Origin: Phaeophleospora eucalypticola
Lineage: Eukaryota; Ascomycota; Dothideomycetes; Mycosphaerellales; Mycosphaerellaceae
NCBI GenBank assembly: GCA_022814565.1
Contig: JAKLNG010000011.1
Location: 558,001-622,000, forward strand
Direction of reading: 5' to 3'
DNA: 64,000 bases
The notes under the pieces are model-generated. The model saw only the letters and a program-made list of their open reading frames with translations, was not told the origin of the DNA and did no database searches. Both the position numbers and the translations under genes were made by a program. This document shows positions 9,465 through 20,695 of the stretch, one piece after another. Numbering within the stretch: the stretch's first letter is position 1; every line of letters begins with the position of its first letter.

Positions 9465-11013
9465 GTTGTCCGCTAAATGCTTTCTCTGCTCTTTCACTGG
9501 ATTTCTGGGTCAAGCTCCCCCTTCCACCTGCTGTGATCTTCAGTTCCCCAGACCCCCGGATGATCTGGAGATCAACTTGGCGAAGTGGGCCGACGATGGA
9601 CGTAGAATGTAGTTTCGATCAGGTGCCTGCTGCCTTCGCAGCTGTTGAGTGAAGCTATAGCTCGGTCTGTTGAGGACTGGTTATGCCTTCGCGGGAGAAG
9701 TTCTGAAACACGAATCGCTTGGAGGACCATGCATGGACTTGGAATCGCTGGAACGCCGGACAACGAGAGCCGTCGAATGCTTCTATGCTGAAAGGAAAGT
9801 GAAGAAAACCGCAAACGCCGCAAGACCGAAGAGATGTGAGACTTGCAGTAACAGCCGCAGGCAGGCGGCTCCTGACGATGCAAAGCCCCAAAGGAAGGGC
9901 TTGGCCAAGAGGAGGACTGCGCAATACAAGCCCGGAATAGACTTCTTAGCGCATCTGGGGACGATCGCCGCACTGCAGCCACTTTTTGAAGCCACCCGAT
10001 CGACTGTCGCGTGAGCTTCTGCCGCAATGGGCGCGGTGTCGCGTGACTGCGTGTTGCTGTAATATCTCGGGATTTTGTCGAAGAATTGAATGCGAGGCCA
10101 TTCTTAAAGGTAATCTGGATAAGCAATGCAATTGCAGGAAGGCACGATCTCAACCCTGAGGCAACCAAAACTGGGTCATCATCTCGTCGGTCCGGACAGG
10201 GATCATCAATTAGCCTTTCGCCAAGACATTCATTTCCACCTCTTCCGAGAGGTCAGCGACGTCAGCTCTACTTCAACATCTCCAATTCTCCTATGCCACA
10301 TATGCCATCTCAAGTGATGGTTACGACAACGTCCAGGATCCGTTTCGACGAGACATCGCCGCTCACTTCATTTCGTTGCTGAACCATGCTGGACTGGATT
10401 AGGATTCAATGCCGCGAGGAGACGAGCTGAAGCAGAATTGGATGGCTGTGTGGGTGCAGCAGCAGAATTGGAATTGGCTCTGTGAATCTACACCCCGTTG
10501 CAGCTTGAGGATCTCCGAATATGCATGCTGAGGTGGCCAAGCATACGTTGCGCGGCCACTCGGGTGCTGAATGTTTTGTACGATGCTACAAAGTCTCGAT
10601 ACTTCCTCTTGCTAGCACGAACAGCTCACCGAGCTCATCTCTGGACTTCATGCGTGGCAATTCCTCTTATAGCATGGCAATGGAAGGAAACGATCACGAG
10701 ACGTCTCTTCGACACTGTCACAGGAATGCTTCAATGCTCTAGAACACGCAAGAGAGTACGCGTATGAGCCATCCAGTGGCTTGACTCCAAGGCAAGTGGT
10801 GCTTCTTCTTGCTTCGCCTGGTCTCACAGCATTTATACCATTTCATTTGTTAAATAGTCTCGAGGAAGTTCAATTGAACGAGACCCCTGCAATCGATATC
10901 TGAGGCTCTGTGCAACCTCAGTAACAATGACGTATTTATGTAAACATCACCTTTAAAGACCTTCAGATGAGCGCATCGGATTCCTCCAGAACACAAGACT
11001 TCACCAGACGAAC
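9465..11013. other. 1.5-kb region without a convincing gene
   Basis: Reading frames of about 100-200 codons exist on both strands (for example 9572-10168 on -), but they overlap each other, lack recognisable motifs and have no clear ATG/splice context. I see no repeat or RNA gene. It serves as the upstream region of the PAP2-like gene on one side and the SDR on the other. Confidence 0.4.
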
Positions 11014-11908
11014 ATGGCGCAAAACAAGACTGCAATCATTTCCGGAGGCGCTCGCGGCATCGGCAGAGCTCTGGTTCGCCGCTTCCTCGAGAAAGGCTAC
11101 CACGTCTACATCTTCGATATCGACAAGGAGGAACTCAGCCACACGACCGACGTCCACTTCAAACAGTACTCAGACTCGAGAGCTTTGGGCTCTGCGATCT
11201 GCAATCTGCGCGATGTGGAGGATATTCGTGAGAAGGTCCAGCTAGCAGCCAAATTCCTGGGCGGACGAATCGATGTCTTGGTCAATAATGGTGGTATTGC
11301 GTCTCCGAAGTGGAAGGACGACAAGATTATGATTGATCCAGAGACGATGAATGAGTGGCAAGCGTAAGATACTCCAACCCAAAACCGAAGTCAGTATCAT
11401 GACTGACCACAATGCCAGCTACGTCGAAACCAACCTCACGGCCCCCTTCGCCGTCTCCCAAGCTTGTCTCCCCTACATGAAATCCCCCGAGTCCAACGCC
11501 CCCGCCAACAACTCCTCCAGCACCGGCACCTCTCCAGGCCCCTGCATCATCCACATCGGCTCCTTCCGCGCCCACCAGTCCGACCCGAATCAGGAAGGCT
11601 ACGCTTCCACCAAAGCCGGCCAGCTAGGTCTCATGCACAGCATGGCGATCTCGCTCCAGCAGTTTGGGATCCGCGTCAACCTCGTCGCGCCTGGACGCAT
11701 CAAGGTCGCGCATGAGTGCAAGGACGGGGATGAAAAGGGGCTGGAGTGGGCGCAATTGAACGAGGATAAGGATGTCGATGATCATCCGACTAATCGTGCG
11801 GGCACTCCCGAGGATGTCGTGGGTGCAGTGGAGTACCTTGTTGGTGCTGGGTTTGTAACGGGGCAGGATGTTACTGTTGATGGTGGGGCTACGAGAAAGA
11901 AGAACTAA
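11014..11908 (+). CDS. Short-chain dehydrogenase/reductase
   Basis: Two exons (11014-11363, 11419-11908) with a 55-nt intron (GTAAGA, CTGAC branch, GCCAG) encode 279 aa. The Rossmann nucleotide motif is SGGARGIGRAL near residue 10. NNGG replaces the usual NNAG, the catalytic Ser is in HIGSFRA, and the active-site pair is YASTK. The C-terminus GQDVTVDGGATRK is the classical-SDR end that closes the substrate pocket. An NAD(P)-dependent oxidoreductase is certain as a fold; the substrate is unknown. It resembles 3-oxoacyl-ACP reductase-type (FabG-like) SDRs. Confidence 0.9.
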
Positions 11909-12094
11909 CGAGGAGAAGTCACTGTAGTACTGACTCGGCAAAGGGAAAAACGCTTCGAGGTTTGAGTGATCCAATTCATTTCTGCTGTTACAATTCTCGC
12001 TCTCTTATAAGTCTGTAGAGCCTACAGATCCAATGCATCCACATCTACACTAGTCTCGCTGTCCGTTCCGTTCCAAACCCAACCAATCCGTGTC

Positions 12095-14494
12095 TCATGT
12101 ATTGGATGTAGCCGGTCGCGAACAGTCCGGTTCATCTTGATCACCTGCAGTGCTCTCAAGACTCAAATTCGCAAGCTCATCGACCGCTTTCTCCTCTTCT
12201 TGCTCTAATCCGCGACTTCTGAACCGAGTTCTCGATCTCTGGCAAGTCTCATCGGCCTCCTTGCTGACGCGATCTCCAGAAGTTTTGATCATCTTCTCCA
12301 ACATCGAAGCGACCAAGCCCAATTTCGTCACCTTCAAGTCCGTGTGCAATTTGAAGGCCCCATCTATGGTTTGGTAGGACATGACTTCGATCAAAATGGC
12401 GCGGACGATCTCGATCTGGAGGTGCAGATCCTCCATTTTGATCAGCTTTCCAGGATTCTTGAGGCAGAGGTTCCAAATCTTATCCAGCATGGTCTTGCAC
12501 TCTTTCCAAATCGCCGAGTGGTCGAAGTAGAGTTCAGCTTCGTCCCTGATCATTGCCGACTTGAAAATCTCGAGACGCTTGATCACGCTGTTGCCGCCAG
12601 CTTTGCTAGCCATCTCGTCGATAGCCAATTGTTCGTAGTCGACTCGGCTGCTGGGATTGCCTTCGTGGTCAGAGTGCTTAACCTTGATCGCTGCTTGAGT
12701 TGCTATGTATTCAATACCGCTAGAAAGCTTAGGCGCCCTCTTGCGAAATTTTTCCAGCGCACTGGCTCTGGTCGTTTTTCCCTGAGCAGACTTCCCCATC
12801 ATGTACAGTGACAAGTGCGTGTGGAACTGCACAAAATTGCCATGCCGGGGAACGTCTTGTACGAGAGCAGGAGCATGAGACCTAGCCTGGTTCGCGATAA
12901 GACGTTCCATGTCGGGCCATTCGGGGGTCATACCGAGCCAAACAGCCGCCCGATACATGTAGGCGAAGAACTGGACCACGACGTCAATGTTGGCGATGCC
13001 AAAAGAGACGATTTGCGTTTGGAGAATCAAGTTTCTCACACGAAGCGCCAATTGCATCGGAAAAGCTCTCAAGAGGACAACTTCGCGTGGCACCGGAGTT
13101 TCTTGCGATCCAAATCGGTCATAGGCTCTTGTTTCCACAACCTTAAATTCCGAGACCAAAGAGCTGATCTGCGTTTGATGGCTCGATGGCGAGCCGGATC
13201 CGTATTTGGAGAGAAAGTCCGCAAAGGAGCTCGTTGTGAACTTCAGTCGTTCGATTGCATCGCTATATTCGCGCGCACCGAACTCGAAGTCTCCCCCAAA
13301 CTCGTCGTAGATGTCCATGTACGATTGACAGATGGAGACATCAGCAAGTGTGACTTTCGAGTGTCTTTGCATCCTCCAGAGTGATTGCACAAACACACAG
13401 TCCTCCGAGTCCATTGAAGTGTCGCGATTCTCGGGCTCCTCCGCCCACGTCTCAGGAAACCATCCAAGGAGAGTCTTCAAGAACGGATGAGTTTTCTCCG
13501 CAAATTCCATAGCCTCTGCGTTGGGACTGTAATTGTGAGCGCCCTTTTTGCGGTTAGTGCGAAAGCCATCGTACTCTCGCAAAAGCTTGGTCAGTGCGAC
13601 TAGAGCAACAGGGCAGAGCATGTCCGAGACATTTGAGGTCTCGCTCGTTCCGCAATTGACGAAACGAGTTCGCAATTTGCCATCGTCCAGCTCCTTCTGC
13701 TCAAGTGTCAGCTTCAGCGAGCGCGCGATATCCATGGGGTCAAGCTTGCCTGCGACCTTCTTCTCGTAGTCCGAGACGAGATAGACCATGGATTTGAAAG
13801 CTGCTTGCGTGACTGAAGCGGCGACGAAGTTGCTCAGCTCACCGCTGGCATACTCTTTCCAGGCTTCTTGGACGACATTGCGAAGGTCTTGCAGATCCTT
13901 GAGGATGCAGAAGATCATGAATTTGTCGTCTGACTCTGTCTTAAGAGTACGCTGCTGAGGCCGTGACCGAGACTGCTTCTGGGCCTGACGTGCTGAGGTT
14001 GAATATCCAAGAGGGTCGGTCGCAACCTCCTCGACCTTTAACATTTCGTAAATGTTCGCAACAGCTTCTTGCTCGTTTAGTGGCTCGGCAGTTTGAAGCG
14101 GTGCATTTCGAGGAACTTCTCTTGCCTGTGTCCTCTGCAAGCACCGCTTTTCCTTTAAGGTACGAAGGATCTCTCGAAGCACATCTATGAAATGCTGATG
14201 GCTCTGGTTCTTCTCTAGGTCGCTGTCGGCTTGCACGGCGTACCAGTCAGCAAAGATCTGTCGACCAATGATCACGTCCTCGAGTAGCTCTGTGATGTTG
14301 CTTGGGATATCCACAGAGCTCTTAGCCACAGCATCGGCACATTGCTTCAGTTTGGCCACTGTGATATTGGCATCTCTTGAGTTTGGGTCGCCATATCCCA
14401 CCGAGGCAGCAGTTGCGACTACCCAAGAAGTAAACCGGCTCGTCCCAGCCTTGTAAAGTTCGTATCGTGCAAATATTTGATGTTCGAGTAGCAT
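12095..14494 (-). CDS. DUF6604-type large fungal protein, copy 1
   Basis: A single-exon protein of 799 aa from the first in-frame ATG at 14494 (the frame is open upstream but has only TTG). The N-terminus has the DUF6604 pattern: YELYKAGTSRFTSWVVATAA followed by a helix with LLEDVIIGRQIFADWY. The rest is helical and charged with no enzyme motif I recognise. The C-terminal ~45 residues are acidic and low-complexity. It is homologous along its length to the protein at 28365-30896, sharing LLEDVIIGR, ALYKEA/ELYKAG and GDRVSKEA/GDRLSKEA. DUF6604 proteins are widespread in Pezizomycotina, often in multiple copies, with no assigned function. Confidence 0.8.
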   Translation of the reverse strand: MLLEHQIFARYELYKAGTSRFTSWVVATAASVGYGDPNSRDANITVAKLKQCADAVAKSSVDIPSNITELLEDVIIGRQIFADWYAVQADSDLEKNQSHQHFIDVLREILRTLKEKRCLQRTQAREVPRNAPLQTAEPLNEQEAVANIYEMLKVEEVATDPLGYSTSARQAQKQSRSRPQQRTLKTESDDKFMIFCILKDLQDLRNVVQEAWKEYASGELSNFVAASVTQAAFKSMVYLVSDYEKKVAGKLDPMDIARSLKLTLEQKELDDGKLRTRFVNCGTSETSNVSDMLCPVALVALTKLLREYDGFRTNRKKGAHNYSPNAEAMEFAEKTHPFLKTLLGWFPETWAEEPENRDTSMDSEDCVFVQSLWRMQRHSKVTLADVSICQSYMDIYDEFGGDFEFGAREYSDAIERLKFTTSSFADFLSKYGSGSPSSHQTQISSLVSEFKVVETRAYDRFGSQETPVPREVVLLRAFPMQLALRVRNLILQTQIVSFGIANIDVVVQFFAYMYRAAVWLGMTPEWPDMERLIANQARSHAPALVQDVPRHGNFVQFHTHLSLYMMGKSAQGKTTRASALEKFRKRAPKLSSGIEYIATQAAIKVKHSDHEGNPSSRVDYEQLAIDEMASKAGGNSVIKRLEIFKSAMIRDEAELYFDHSAIWKECKTMLDKIWNLCLKNPGKLIKMEDLHLQIEIVRAILIEVMSYQTIDGAFKLHTDLKVTKLGLVASMLEKMIKTSGDRVSKEADETCQRSRTRFRSRGLEQEEEKAVDELANLSLESTAGDQDEPDCSRPATSNT

Positions 14495-14960
14495 CGTGAA
14501 GGTGTTCTGAAGTTGTCGTTGCTTGGCCTGCAAGCTTGAGGTTATGTGATAGATTCCAAGGCGATGGACCCAGGCGCGTGGCAGGAGTTCTTAAACCCAT
14601 CTCGAAACTTTACGCGCAGTAGACATACACTTTGTTCGACTCGGAACCGTGAATGCGTCCCGTACTGACACAACCATTGTGCTGAGTCTGCCTAGTGAGG
14701 AGTGGGCAGACGAACAAAGGCATTGTAAGCGAGACCAATTCCAGACAGCGAGAACGATGGATTTCCAGATTGATTAATCCGATGGCATCACAAAGCTGCC
14801 ATTATGTCTTTCTTTGTTTGAGTCGCAGCTCCCGGAGATCGGGACACTGGCCGCTGCGAGAGGTGAGCAGCATGTGGCGGAGCTAAAGTGCAGAGACGAC
14901 ATTTTAGCAGGCATTGTAGACTCGCTCCAGCAACCTGGGGCTGCCCGTTGTATACTGAGA
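14495..14960. other. Intergenic, upstream of the DUF6604 gene
   Basis: No gene recognised. The segment between the second MITE copy and the monooxygenase start (15104-15339) is also empty of supportable features. Confidence 0.35.
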
Positions 14961-15103
14961 TACAGCGTCTTCGCGTGTCGGAAGGTTATTTTGTTCCCGA
15001 GTATCCTGGCGAAAACAGGGCCTCTACCTCCTAGCCAGTCACACATGGTAACGAGAGCGGGCTGATCCGTCGAGATAACCCTCCGATGTGCGAAGACGCT
15101 GTA
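14961..15103 (-). mobile_element. MITE copy 2 (inverted relative to copies 1 and 3)
   Basis: A 143-bp unit between TA dinucleotides at 14961-14962 and 15102-15103. The ends are CAGCGTCTTCGCGTGTCGG and, at the right, CCGATGTGCGAAGACGCTG. Its reverse complement aligns with copy 3 through the whole interior (CTCGACGGATCAG, TGTGTGACTGGCTAG, CTCGGGAAC), with a few extra bases in the middle. Differences between copies are mostly transitions. Confidence 0.88.
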
Positions 15104-15339
15104 CTGTCAGTAGTTGCAAAAACTGAACGGGATCTGTAAGTCGTCGAGGTGAAGTCAACCAAAGTGAGGTATACGTACCCTAGCCTTTCGTCCGGGGTAT
15201 GAGCGGAGCTCAGGAAACTCCTGCCGAGTGACGTTCCTACATCACAATTGCATCCAACATCCACTCTGGCTTGACGATATCAAGGTCCAAGCCAAACATC
15301 GACTTGGCATCTCATCCACAGATCACAATTCAGAGAAAG

Positions 15340-16815
15340 ATGGGCTCAATCCAGCAGTCGAACAAGCCAGATGTGCTTATTGTATGCCTCCACGATTGGC
15401 CGAGTCAAATATAATTTTACTGATACGTTCATATAGATCGGAGGCTCTCTCGGCGGCCTATTCGCAGGTGTTGCGCTGAAGAGCCATGGGTATAACACTA
15501 CGATAGTGAGTTTCGTCGTGCGTATGTAGTCATTCTGAGCTGACGCCGCTAAGCTGGAAAGGACTCCATCTTTCCTTCTGGACAATCAAGGAGCGGGAAT
15601 TGTTGCAGGCGGCGATACCATCGACTTTTTCAAGAAGTATGATCGAACAGGAAAGCCAGTAGCCGTGCCGAGCTACAAGAGATTGTACCTGAATCAGAAG
15701 GGCGAGGTAATCCACGAAGAGGTCAATCGACAGAACATGACGAGTTGGGATCTCGTCTACTATCTGTTGCGGGCCGTAAGTCGATACTCAAAGCCTCAGA
15801 TGCGGACGCTGACTTGCTGTAGAACTACGACCGAGTCGATAGCGGATACCTGGAAGGCGGCAAGCTACCGGAACAGAGACCAACCGATGGTCAAGTCAAC
15901 TATCGATACGGCTGCATTGTGACGCATATCCAAGACGAAGGCGAAAGGGTCCGTGTCAAGTTCAAGCGCCAAACAGATGATGGTGCCGAAGTGGAGGACG
16001 AGATGACCACCAAGTTCCTCGTGGCTGCTGATGGCCCTTCATCGACCATTCGAAAGATCCTAGAACCGCAGATCGAAAGAAAGTACGCCGGATACTGTGT
16101 CATCCGAGGCACTGTTCCCGAGCCAGAGGCTTCACAATCAGCGCTCGTCGTCTTCCGCGAGCGTTTCTGCTTCTTCCATGCGCCGGGGATCCAGAATTTG
16201 ACATACACCATCGCAGGAGAAAATGGTAGTACGGAACCTGGAAAGCGACTCTTGAACTTCGTATGGTATGCAAATTTTGAAGATGGAAGTCCGGAGCTCG
16301 ACAAGATCATGACCGACAAGAATGGTCGAAGAAGACATATCACCATTCCACCAGGCATGATTTCCTGGGATGCCTGGGAGCTGCTCAAGTCCAAGGCGGC
16401 AGATAGGCTACCACCTCAAATGGCCGAAATGGCAAACAAGACCAGAACGCCATTCGTGCAGGCCATCACAGATGTAACATCCCCAAAGAACATGTACATG
16501 GGCGACAAGGTGGCCTTGGTGGGAGATGCTCTCGCTGGCTTTCGTCCGCATACTGTAGCGTCCACCTCTCAGGCAGCGTTCGACGTGATGACTTTGGTGG
16601 AATGGTTGGACGGAAGCATCGATCGAAAGACCTTCGTGCGCCGGACGATGGAGTATGCCAGAGACATTCAGGCCAAAGGCATCAAGATCGGCAATCGCTC
16701 CCAATTCGAGACATTGTCTGTGCAAGAATATATCGATGACCGCAACATGATGTCCATCCCTCACAAAGACATTGAGTTCCCAGAGTGGACACGCGAGGGC
16801 ATAGATAGAATCTAG
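15340..16815 (+). CDS. FAD-dependent aromatic-ring monooxygenase-like protein
   Basis: Four exons (15340-15381, 15437-15505, 15554-15775, 15823-16815) with introns of 55, 48 and 47 nt give 441 aa. The FAD-binding GxGxxG variant crosses the first intron (DVLI|IGGSLGGLFAGVAL). DNQGAGIVAGGDT follows, then FLVAADGPSSTIR (the DG motif) near residue 145. VALVGDALAGFRPHTVAST is the GD motif that contacts FAD ribityl and the active site. Group A flavoprotein monooxygenases hydroxylate aromatic or related substrates using NAD(P)H. The PHT arrangement after GDA resembles the 2,6-dihydroxypyridine hydroxylase subgroup; the actual substrate is unknown. The 3' end is only 18 bp from the stop of the convergent MOSC gene. 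Confidence 0.9.
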
Positions 16816-16833
16816 GTCCTGAAGAAATTCCGA

Positions 16834-18189
16834 TCAGCTGAACATCTTCTCATAGTAGTGCTCTCCAGTTTCCAGAACATCGATCTTGTCGCCGACTCGA
16901 ATTACGCCGTGTGCAAATAGAGGTATCATCGACAGTCCAAGGCACGGATGTGGCTTTGCGCCTTCGTCGACCTGTCGGGTTCGCTTCAGAGTTGCGTGGG
17001 GCTCGTTTCTATCCTTCACGCCTGTGTCTGGATGCACATTCGGAAGTGTGCATCGGGCTGTCCGGCACGCAACGTGATATGCAGCAGGTTCGACGTGTCC
17101 ATTCCAAGCTATGGCACGACCAATTGCGATTCTCATCCAGTCGTCTTCGGCAGAGGCAGGAACACCATCAACATAGATGTTTGCTCTGAATCTCACAGCA
17201 TCCAATTCGTCTTTGACAGACGCATTCTTCGGCAATTGTGTGTCGACTTCACGAATGCTAGCTATGCTGAGAAGATGCACCGGAAAAGCATCGGCAAAGC
17301 CCACGGTAAACTTCTCATCAAGGCGGTCCTTTGGCAAACTGCGAGAGATCCTGCGAAGGTTGTCGAAGTCCACTCGGAATAGCCCGAGGGGGTTCTTCAT
17401 CCCAAGAAAATGCCCCAGCTTCTTGAGGCTGTTCGTATGGATTTCGGTAGTGATGTTAGTGGACATAGGGACGTCTTTCCAGATCGCCATGGGTTCTGAA
17501 GTATAATTCTTCTGATGAACACGCTGCGGAGTAGGCACCAATGGAATCCTCAACGTGACGAATTCCGTCCTGATACCAAGCATGGCTGGATTTGTCTCAT
17601 TTGGAAAGCGAATGATGAGACATCCGCCTTGTCTGACCCAGTCCTCATTTGCAGGTTGTTGAGAAGCTCGAGAAGGCCGTATCGATTGAGTCTGCTTCTG
17701 CTTTTTCAACTCTTCTTTCCTCGGATCTGGTATCCACAACTCCGTCGCAAGAAGTGCAAGCTTCGGATATTCCCTCTGCGTGATGAATCTCCATTGCTTT
17801 CCATTTGGCTCATGATCCTCATCAGAGCCCCGTTCAACTTGCTGCGCAAAAGAGAACATTCGATCATATCTTAACCCAGTGCCCGAGACCTCTGAAGCCG
17901 GGAGCTCAATGCCTCGACAAGACTTGACAGGGTATACGTATATGGCCTTGACACGTGGTACTCTGGATTGGGTGTCGTCATCTGCATTGTACTGATCCTG
18001 AAGATTGCTCTTCCCTCGGAGGCCGACCTGAAAGCATCCTGAGATTGCGTTTCTGGAAAGGTTTCTGTGCGGATCTTGAATTTCGGTGTGAAGGTATAAA
18101 AGGATCGGAAAAGCGATCAAGATCGAAAGTATTCCCTTTGAGGTAAAAAGGTAATCCACGTAATGCTGCACGAATGTCTGCTGCTCCAT
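16834..18189 (-). CDS. MOSC-domain protein, membrane-anchored (mARC-like)
   Basis: A single-exon 451-aa protein. An N-terminal hydrophobic helix (GILSILIAFPILLYLHTEI, ~18-37) suggests a membrane anchor. Residues ~78-130 form the MOSC N-terminal beta-barrel (VKAIYVYPVKSCRGIELPAS). The C-terminal MOSC domain contains FRANIYVDG, GRAIAWNG, CRTARCTLPNVHPDTGVKD and a terminal IRVGDKIDVLE. The RC pair aligns with the cysteine that binds the molybdenum cofactor in mARC proteins. mARC-type enzymes reduce N-hydroxylated compounds with cytochrome b5 partners; whether this one does is inference. An ~25-residue Lys/Gln-rich insertion (KEELKKQKQTQSIRP) lies in the N-terminal part. Confidence 0.87.
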   Translation of the reverse strand: MEQQTFVQHYVDYLFTSKGILSILIAFPILLYLHTEIQDPHRNLSRNAISGCFQVGLRGKSNLQDQYNADDDTQSRVPRVKAIYVYPVKSCRGIELPASEVSGTGLRYDRMFSFAQQVERGSDEDHEPNGKQWRFITQREYPKLALLATELWIPDPRKEELKKQKQTQSIRPSRASQQPANEDWVRQGGCLIIRFPNETNPAMLGIRTEFVTLRIPLVPTPQRVHQKNYTSEPMAIWKDVPMSTNITTEIHTNSLKKLGHFLGMKNPLGLFRVDFDNLRRISRSLPKDRLDEKFTVGFADAFPVHLLSIASIREVDTQLPKNASVKDELDAVRFRANIYVDGVPASAEDDWMRIAIGRAIAWNGHVEPAAYHVACRTARCTLPNVHPDTGVKDRNEPHATLKRTRQVDEGAKPHPCLGLSMIPLFAHGVIRVGDKIDVLETGEHYYEKMFS

Positions 18190-18676
18190 GGCTTTGTTCC
18201 TTCACCGCGAATGGTTCCGATGTCCAGGGTTAACGCCAGTAAGATGCGAGCACCTGCTTACCAGGCGATGCCATTGCTCAGAATCCGTATGAAACCTCAG
18301 AATTTAGATGACAATACACAAGTATGTCCGCTATGCATGTGGTAAACAAAAGATTAAGTGTGATGAAGAGACAAGAGACTGAGACATGCATGGTGCAGAA
18401 GCATGGGAGGAAAGCACAGTTGAGACACGATATCCGAAACCGGAACTCTATTTACGCACAGGCCTGGCCAAACGGACCGTGCGTCTTTCCTCTGGGATTG
18501 AACATTCGCTCTCTTGAATTGGCTCAAGGGCAACATCTAAAACACGACACAAGACAGTAGACTGGCTTGCAGTACCTGTCACCAAATTTCAGGAACTTCT
18601 GTTGGCTTGGAAATCCCGCAATTTTGGCATCGGGAATTACATCGACTCAGCCAAGACCACGCTGGTTCCCGAGGAC
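18190..18676. other. Intergenic between the MOSC gene and MITE copy 3
   Basis: No gene recognised. It should contain the MOSC promoter. Confidence 0.35.
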
Positions 18677-18811
18677 TACAGCGTCTTCACACATCGGAGG
18701 GTTATCTCGACGGATCAGGCCGCTCTCATTATGATGTGTGACTGGCTAGAGGCCGGTTTTCGCCACGATGCTCGGGAACGAGATAACCTTCCGACGTGCG
18801 AAGATGCTGTA
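18677..18811 (+). mobile_element. MITE copy 3
   Basis: A 135-bp unit between TA dinucleotides, with ends CAGCGTCTTCACACATCGG and CCGACGTGCGAAGATGCTG. It aligns with copies 1 and 2 along its length. It lies 63 bp downstream of the P450 stop codon and so probably within that gene's 3' UTR or terminator zone. Confidence 0.88.
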
Positions 18812-18873
18812 TGGGCCAAGGATTTCTTTGAAGACGACATCAAGGTCATACATTGGTGATGACTGACATATTC

Positions 18874-20695
18874 TCAAGCCTTTGCAGGCCTCCTTCTGAC
18901 CCTGATCTTAGCCTTCATAGGCGGAATAGGCGTCATTCCAAAAGTCGTCGATGGCGGCCTTCCCGGAAGAGGCTCAATGTCATAGTTCATGACCATGTAG
19001 GCCAGCACCATCTTCAACTCTTGCTGGACGAAGAAGCGACCCGGGCTGAAAGCAAAGTTAGCCAAAACTTACGCTACGAGGAAGAAGTCGAAGTCCAGGG
19101 AACGAACTTACCAAGCATGTCGTCCATGGCCAAAAGGCAAAAAGTTCTCACTGGTACTGGTGAAGCTGGTGTTCTGCAACTTCAAGAACTCTGCTTTCTT
19201 CTCATCTCCGACATTACCAGAATTCGTGGCCTGGAAAGCCTCTCTCGGCCTCGAAAATCGGAAAGCGTCGTATTGATTCGGGTTGGGGTAGATATCCGAG
19301 TCATGGTGTCTGTCCATGTTGTTCACGGAGATGTGACTGCCGTAAGGAGCTGTCCAACCCTCTTCGGCATTCCGCACGCCGTCTTTGGCGACAACCTTAC
19401 GTGCGGTGAAAGGCACAATATCGTTGACTCTCATCGTCTCACGAAGCGCGGAGTCGGCTCGGAGCAGCTTGTTCAATTCCTGCTTTGTCCACACTCCGTT
19501 GCACTCCTGGTAGACTCTCTCAACCTCTTCTCGGATGCCCTCAATGTAGCCTTGCTCGGGATCAGATCCTATGAGGTCGAAGAGGGCATTGGTACCGGTA
19601 AGAGATGTTGTATGCAGCGCTGCGAACTCGATGCCGAGCACAGCCCTCGATATAAAGTCAGGCTCAGACTCCCTAAGCTTTCCTTCAGACTTCGCTAAGC
19701 GAATATGCCAGGTGAAGTAGTCTTCCGGAATATGGACCTTGGAGTCTGGGTTCTTCTCTTTCTCGTCAATGTCCTTCATCCTCTGCTTGATTACAGGCAT
19801 GATGTACTTTCTTGTCTGGCGATAGTGATAGTGGTTCGGTAGCGCAGCAATTGGCATCAGTGCTGGCTTGAGAACGTTCGGGATCAACTGATTCGCAATC
19901 ACGCAATTGATCACATCCTGGGCGAAGGCTGCGTTGGCCTTCAGGAACTTCTCATTTCGGCAAAGGGGCATTCCGACGAGCAATCGATTGCTGAGACGAG
20001 CGACCATATCAGTGACGCTTTCGAAAACGACGATGTCTTTCCAATTCTCGGTGTCTTCTCCCCATAGGTCATCAAAGCATGCCTGGACTTCGTCCCATAT
20101 CTCCGGAATGATAGTCTGTAGCTTCCTGGCAAGGTTGCGGTGGATCTGAGACTGTCAGCGATATAGACATTGGCTGGTGTTCTAGTGCTAGACCTTGACA
20201 TACGACGTGCTCGTGATATAGCAAACCCAGGACATCTGGATCCGTGAAGGCATAGTCACCCGCCAGGCTAAATTCGAGAATCGGTCAGCCAAAGTCTCCA
20301 GTGCTCCATGACGGTACACATACGTATCGTAATGAGATGCGCCCACACTTAGCTGGTTGTCGGGGTGGTCAAACATCCAGGCAGCTTTCTCGTTGGGGAT
20401 CATGATGTGGTCGACGCCAGAGACATCTGGAAAAATGTAGGATTGAGCATTCTTCGCGAACTACATGCGGAATCAGTATGATCAAAAAGATTATCCCTCT
20501 TTGGCTTACCTTCTGATAGCCATTTGCCAGCCAAGTGCGGCCTTGCTTCAGCGATTCCAATTTCGACTTCTTGCCACTCCAAGGCAGATCTGGTAGCTTT
20601 GGTGATTTGGCGAGTAATGTGGAGAGCGCGATATAGACGACTAGCAGAACGCCTGCTATGGCGACCACAGGGTGCCGCTCCACGAAATCCAGCAT
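18874..20695 (-). CDS. Cytochrome P450 (ent-kaurene oxidase/CYP503-like)
   Basis: Five exons (20695-20510, 20460-20324, 20267-20204, 20145-19112, 19045-18874) with introns of 49, 56, 58 and 66 nt give 530 aa. An N-terminal membrane anchor (VVAIAGVLLVVYIALSTLLA) is followed by a Pro-rich hinge (KLPDLPWSG). The I-helix oxygen-binding stretch is AALHTTSLTG, the ExxR motif is in LRETMR, and the heme loop is FLPFGHGRHACPGRFF. Its cysteine codon is split by the last intron. The heme-loop style and C-terminus (LAYMVMNYDIEPL) resemble fungal P450s of the ent-kaurene oxidase type that act on terpenoids and alkaloids. No terpene cyclase, PKS or NRPS is nearby, so the substrate is open. Confidence 0.92.

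Noticed and set aside
9572..10168. 198-codon minus-strand frame
   Set aside because: Composition is Ser/Arg-rich in the way of antisense or random frames, there is no motif and a plus-strand frame of similar quality overlaps it.
15340..20695. Possible secondary-metabolite cluster (FAD monooxygenase and P450)
   Set aside because: No backbone enzyme (PKS, NRPS, terpene cyclase, DMATS), transporter or pathway regulator lies nearby, so two tailoring-type enzymes do not make a cluster.
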